This document shows positions 5,898 through 6,161 of a stretch of 6,161 nt of DNA, one piece after another; position 1 is the first letter of the stretch; each line of letters opens with the position of its first letter. The stretch is from Gammaproteobacteria bacterium. GTDB taxonomy: Bacteria > Pseudomonadota > Gammaproteobacteria > Steroidobacterales > SZUA-146. Under the pieces are notes generated by a model. It saw only the letters and a list, made by a program, of their open reading frames with translations. It was not told the DNA's origin and did not search any database. Location of the stretch: assembly GCA_003228965.1 (NCBI GenBank), contig QIGP01000162.1, positions 1 to 6,161 on the forward strand, read 5' to 3'. Both the position numbers and the translations under genes were made by a program.

Positions 5898-6161
5898 ATG
5901 GCGATTAACAAAGGCGACAAAATACCGGCCGTAGCTCTCAAACACATGACGGAAGAGGGACCGGCAGACATATCCACATCTGAAATTTTTAGCGGCAAGA
6001 AAGTCGTCCTGTTTGCTGTACCAGGGGCATTTACTCCGGGTTGTTCAATGACTCACTTGCCGGGTTTTGTTGAATCTGCTGCCGACATCAAAGCGAAAGG
6101 CGTTGATACCGTAGCCTGCATCTCGGTTAACGATGCCTTTGTGATGGGAGCTTGGGGACAG
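5898..6161 (+). CDS. Prx5-type peroxiredoxin, 3' end outside the window
   Basis: The first 88 codons are visible, of roughly 160 usual for the family, and the frame is open to the window edge. The peroxidatic site is PGAFTPGCS at 42-50, with Cys49 as the catalytic cysteine, followed by THLPGF at 52-57. TVACISVNDAFV at 71-82 is the second conserved block; its Cys74 aligns with the non-essential Cys72 of human PRDX5. This pattern is specific to the Prx5 branch rather than AhpC, Bcp or Tpx. Expected role: cytoplasmic reduction of H2O2, alkyl hydroperoxides or peroxynitrite using thiol or glutathione/glutaredoxin systems. Any resolving cysteine or fused glutaredoxin domain would lie beyond the window. 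The ATG is supported by AAAAGG ten bases upstream. It is divergent from the permease, with no visible functional link. Confidence 0.93.
   Translation, partial: MAINKGDKIPAVALKHMTEEGPADISTSEIFSGKKVVLFAVPGAFTPGCSMTHLPGFVESAADIKAKGVDTVACISVNDAFVMGAWGQ

Overview
The window looks like chromosomal DNA of a mid-GC gammaproteobacterium, possibly marine. That assignment is an inference from the Pseudomonas-like branched-chain 2-oxoacid dehydrogenase proteins and the PRDX5-like peroxiredoxin; there is no rRNA or other marker to fix the taxon. Nothing in the sequence indicates a phage, a plasmid or a defence locus.

Layout. Bases 1-335 carry no gene: they hold a 13-bp inverted repeat, copy A of a short palindromic element, and a five-copy 29-bp tandem array that stops six bases short of the next gene. 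Bases 336-3909 are a compact minus-strand operon, bkdA1-bkdA2-bkdB (transcribed right to left), encoding E1-alpha, E1-beta and E2 of the branched-chain 2-oxoacid dehydrogenase complex. Bases 3910-4489 are a 580-bp intergenic region. Its left part is the bkd upstream region, with a perfect 8-bp-arm palindrome and candidate promoters. Its right part holds copy B of the palindromic element, flanked on the left by a decayed 25-bp tandem array and on the right by a 42-bp tandem array. Bases 4490-5821 encode a 12-TM APC-family amino acid permease on the minus strand. Bases 5898-6161 are the start of a divergently transcribed Prx5-type peroxiredoxin that runs off the window.

How the genes work together. 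E1-alpha/E1-beta decarboxylate the 2-oxoacids of Val, Leu and Ile on thiamine diphosphate, and E2 moves the acyl group to CoA, giving isobutyryl-, isovaleryl- and 2-methylbutyryl-CoA for catabolism or branched-chain fatty acid priming. No E3 (lpdV) gene follows bkdB in the visible 335 bp, so E3 is probably shared or encoded elsewhere. The permease could in principle supply amino acids, but nothing in the sequence fixes its substrate.

The genes are ordinary. The least ordinary part is the repeat material. The same ~110-bp element (arms plus a 46-bp core) occurs twice about 4 kb apart, and tandem arrays of different unit length grow outward from its ends. It can be drawn as a four-way junction. 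I find no convincing new protein system in this window.
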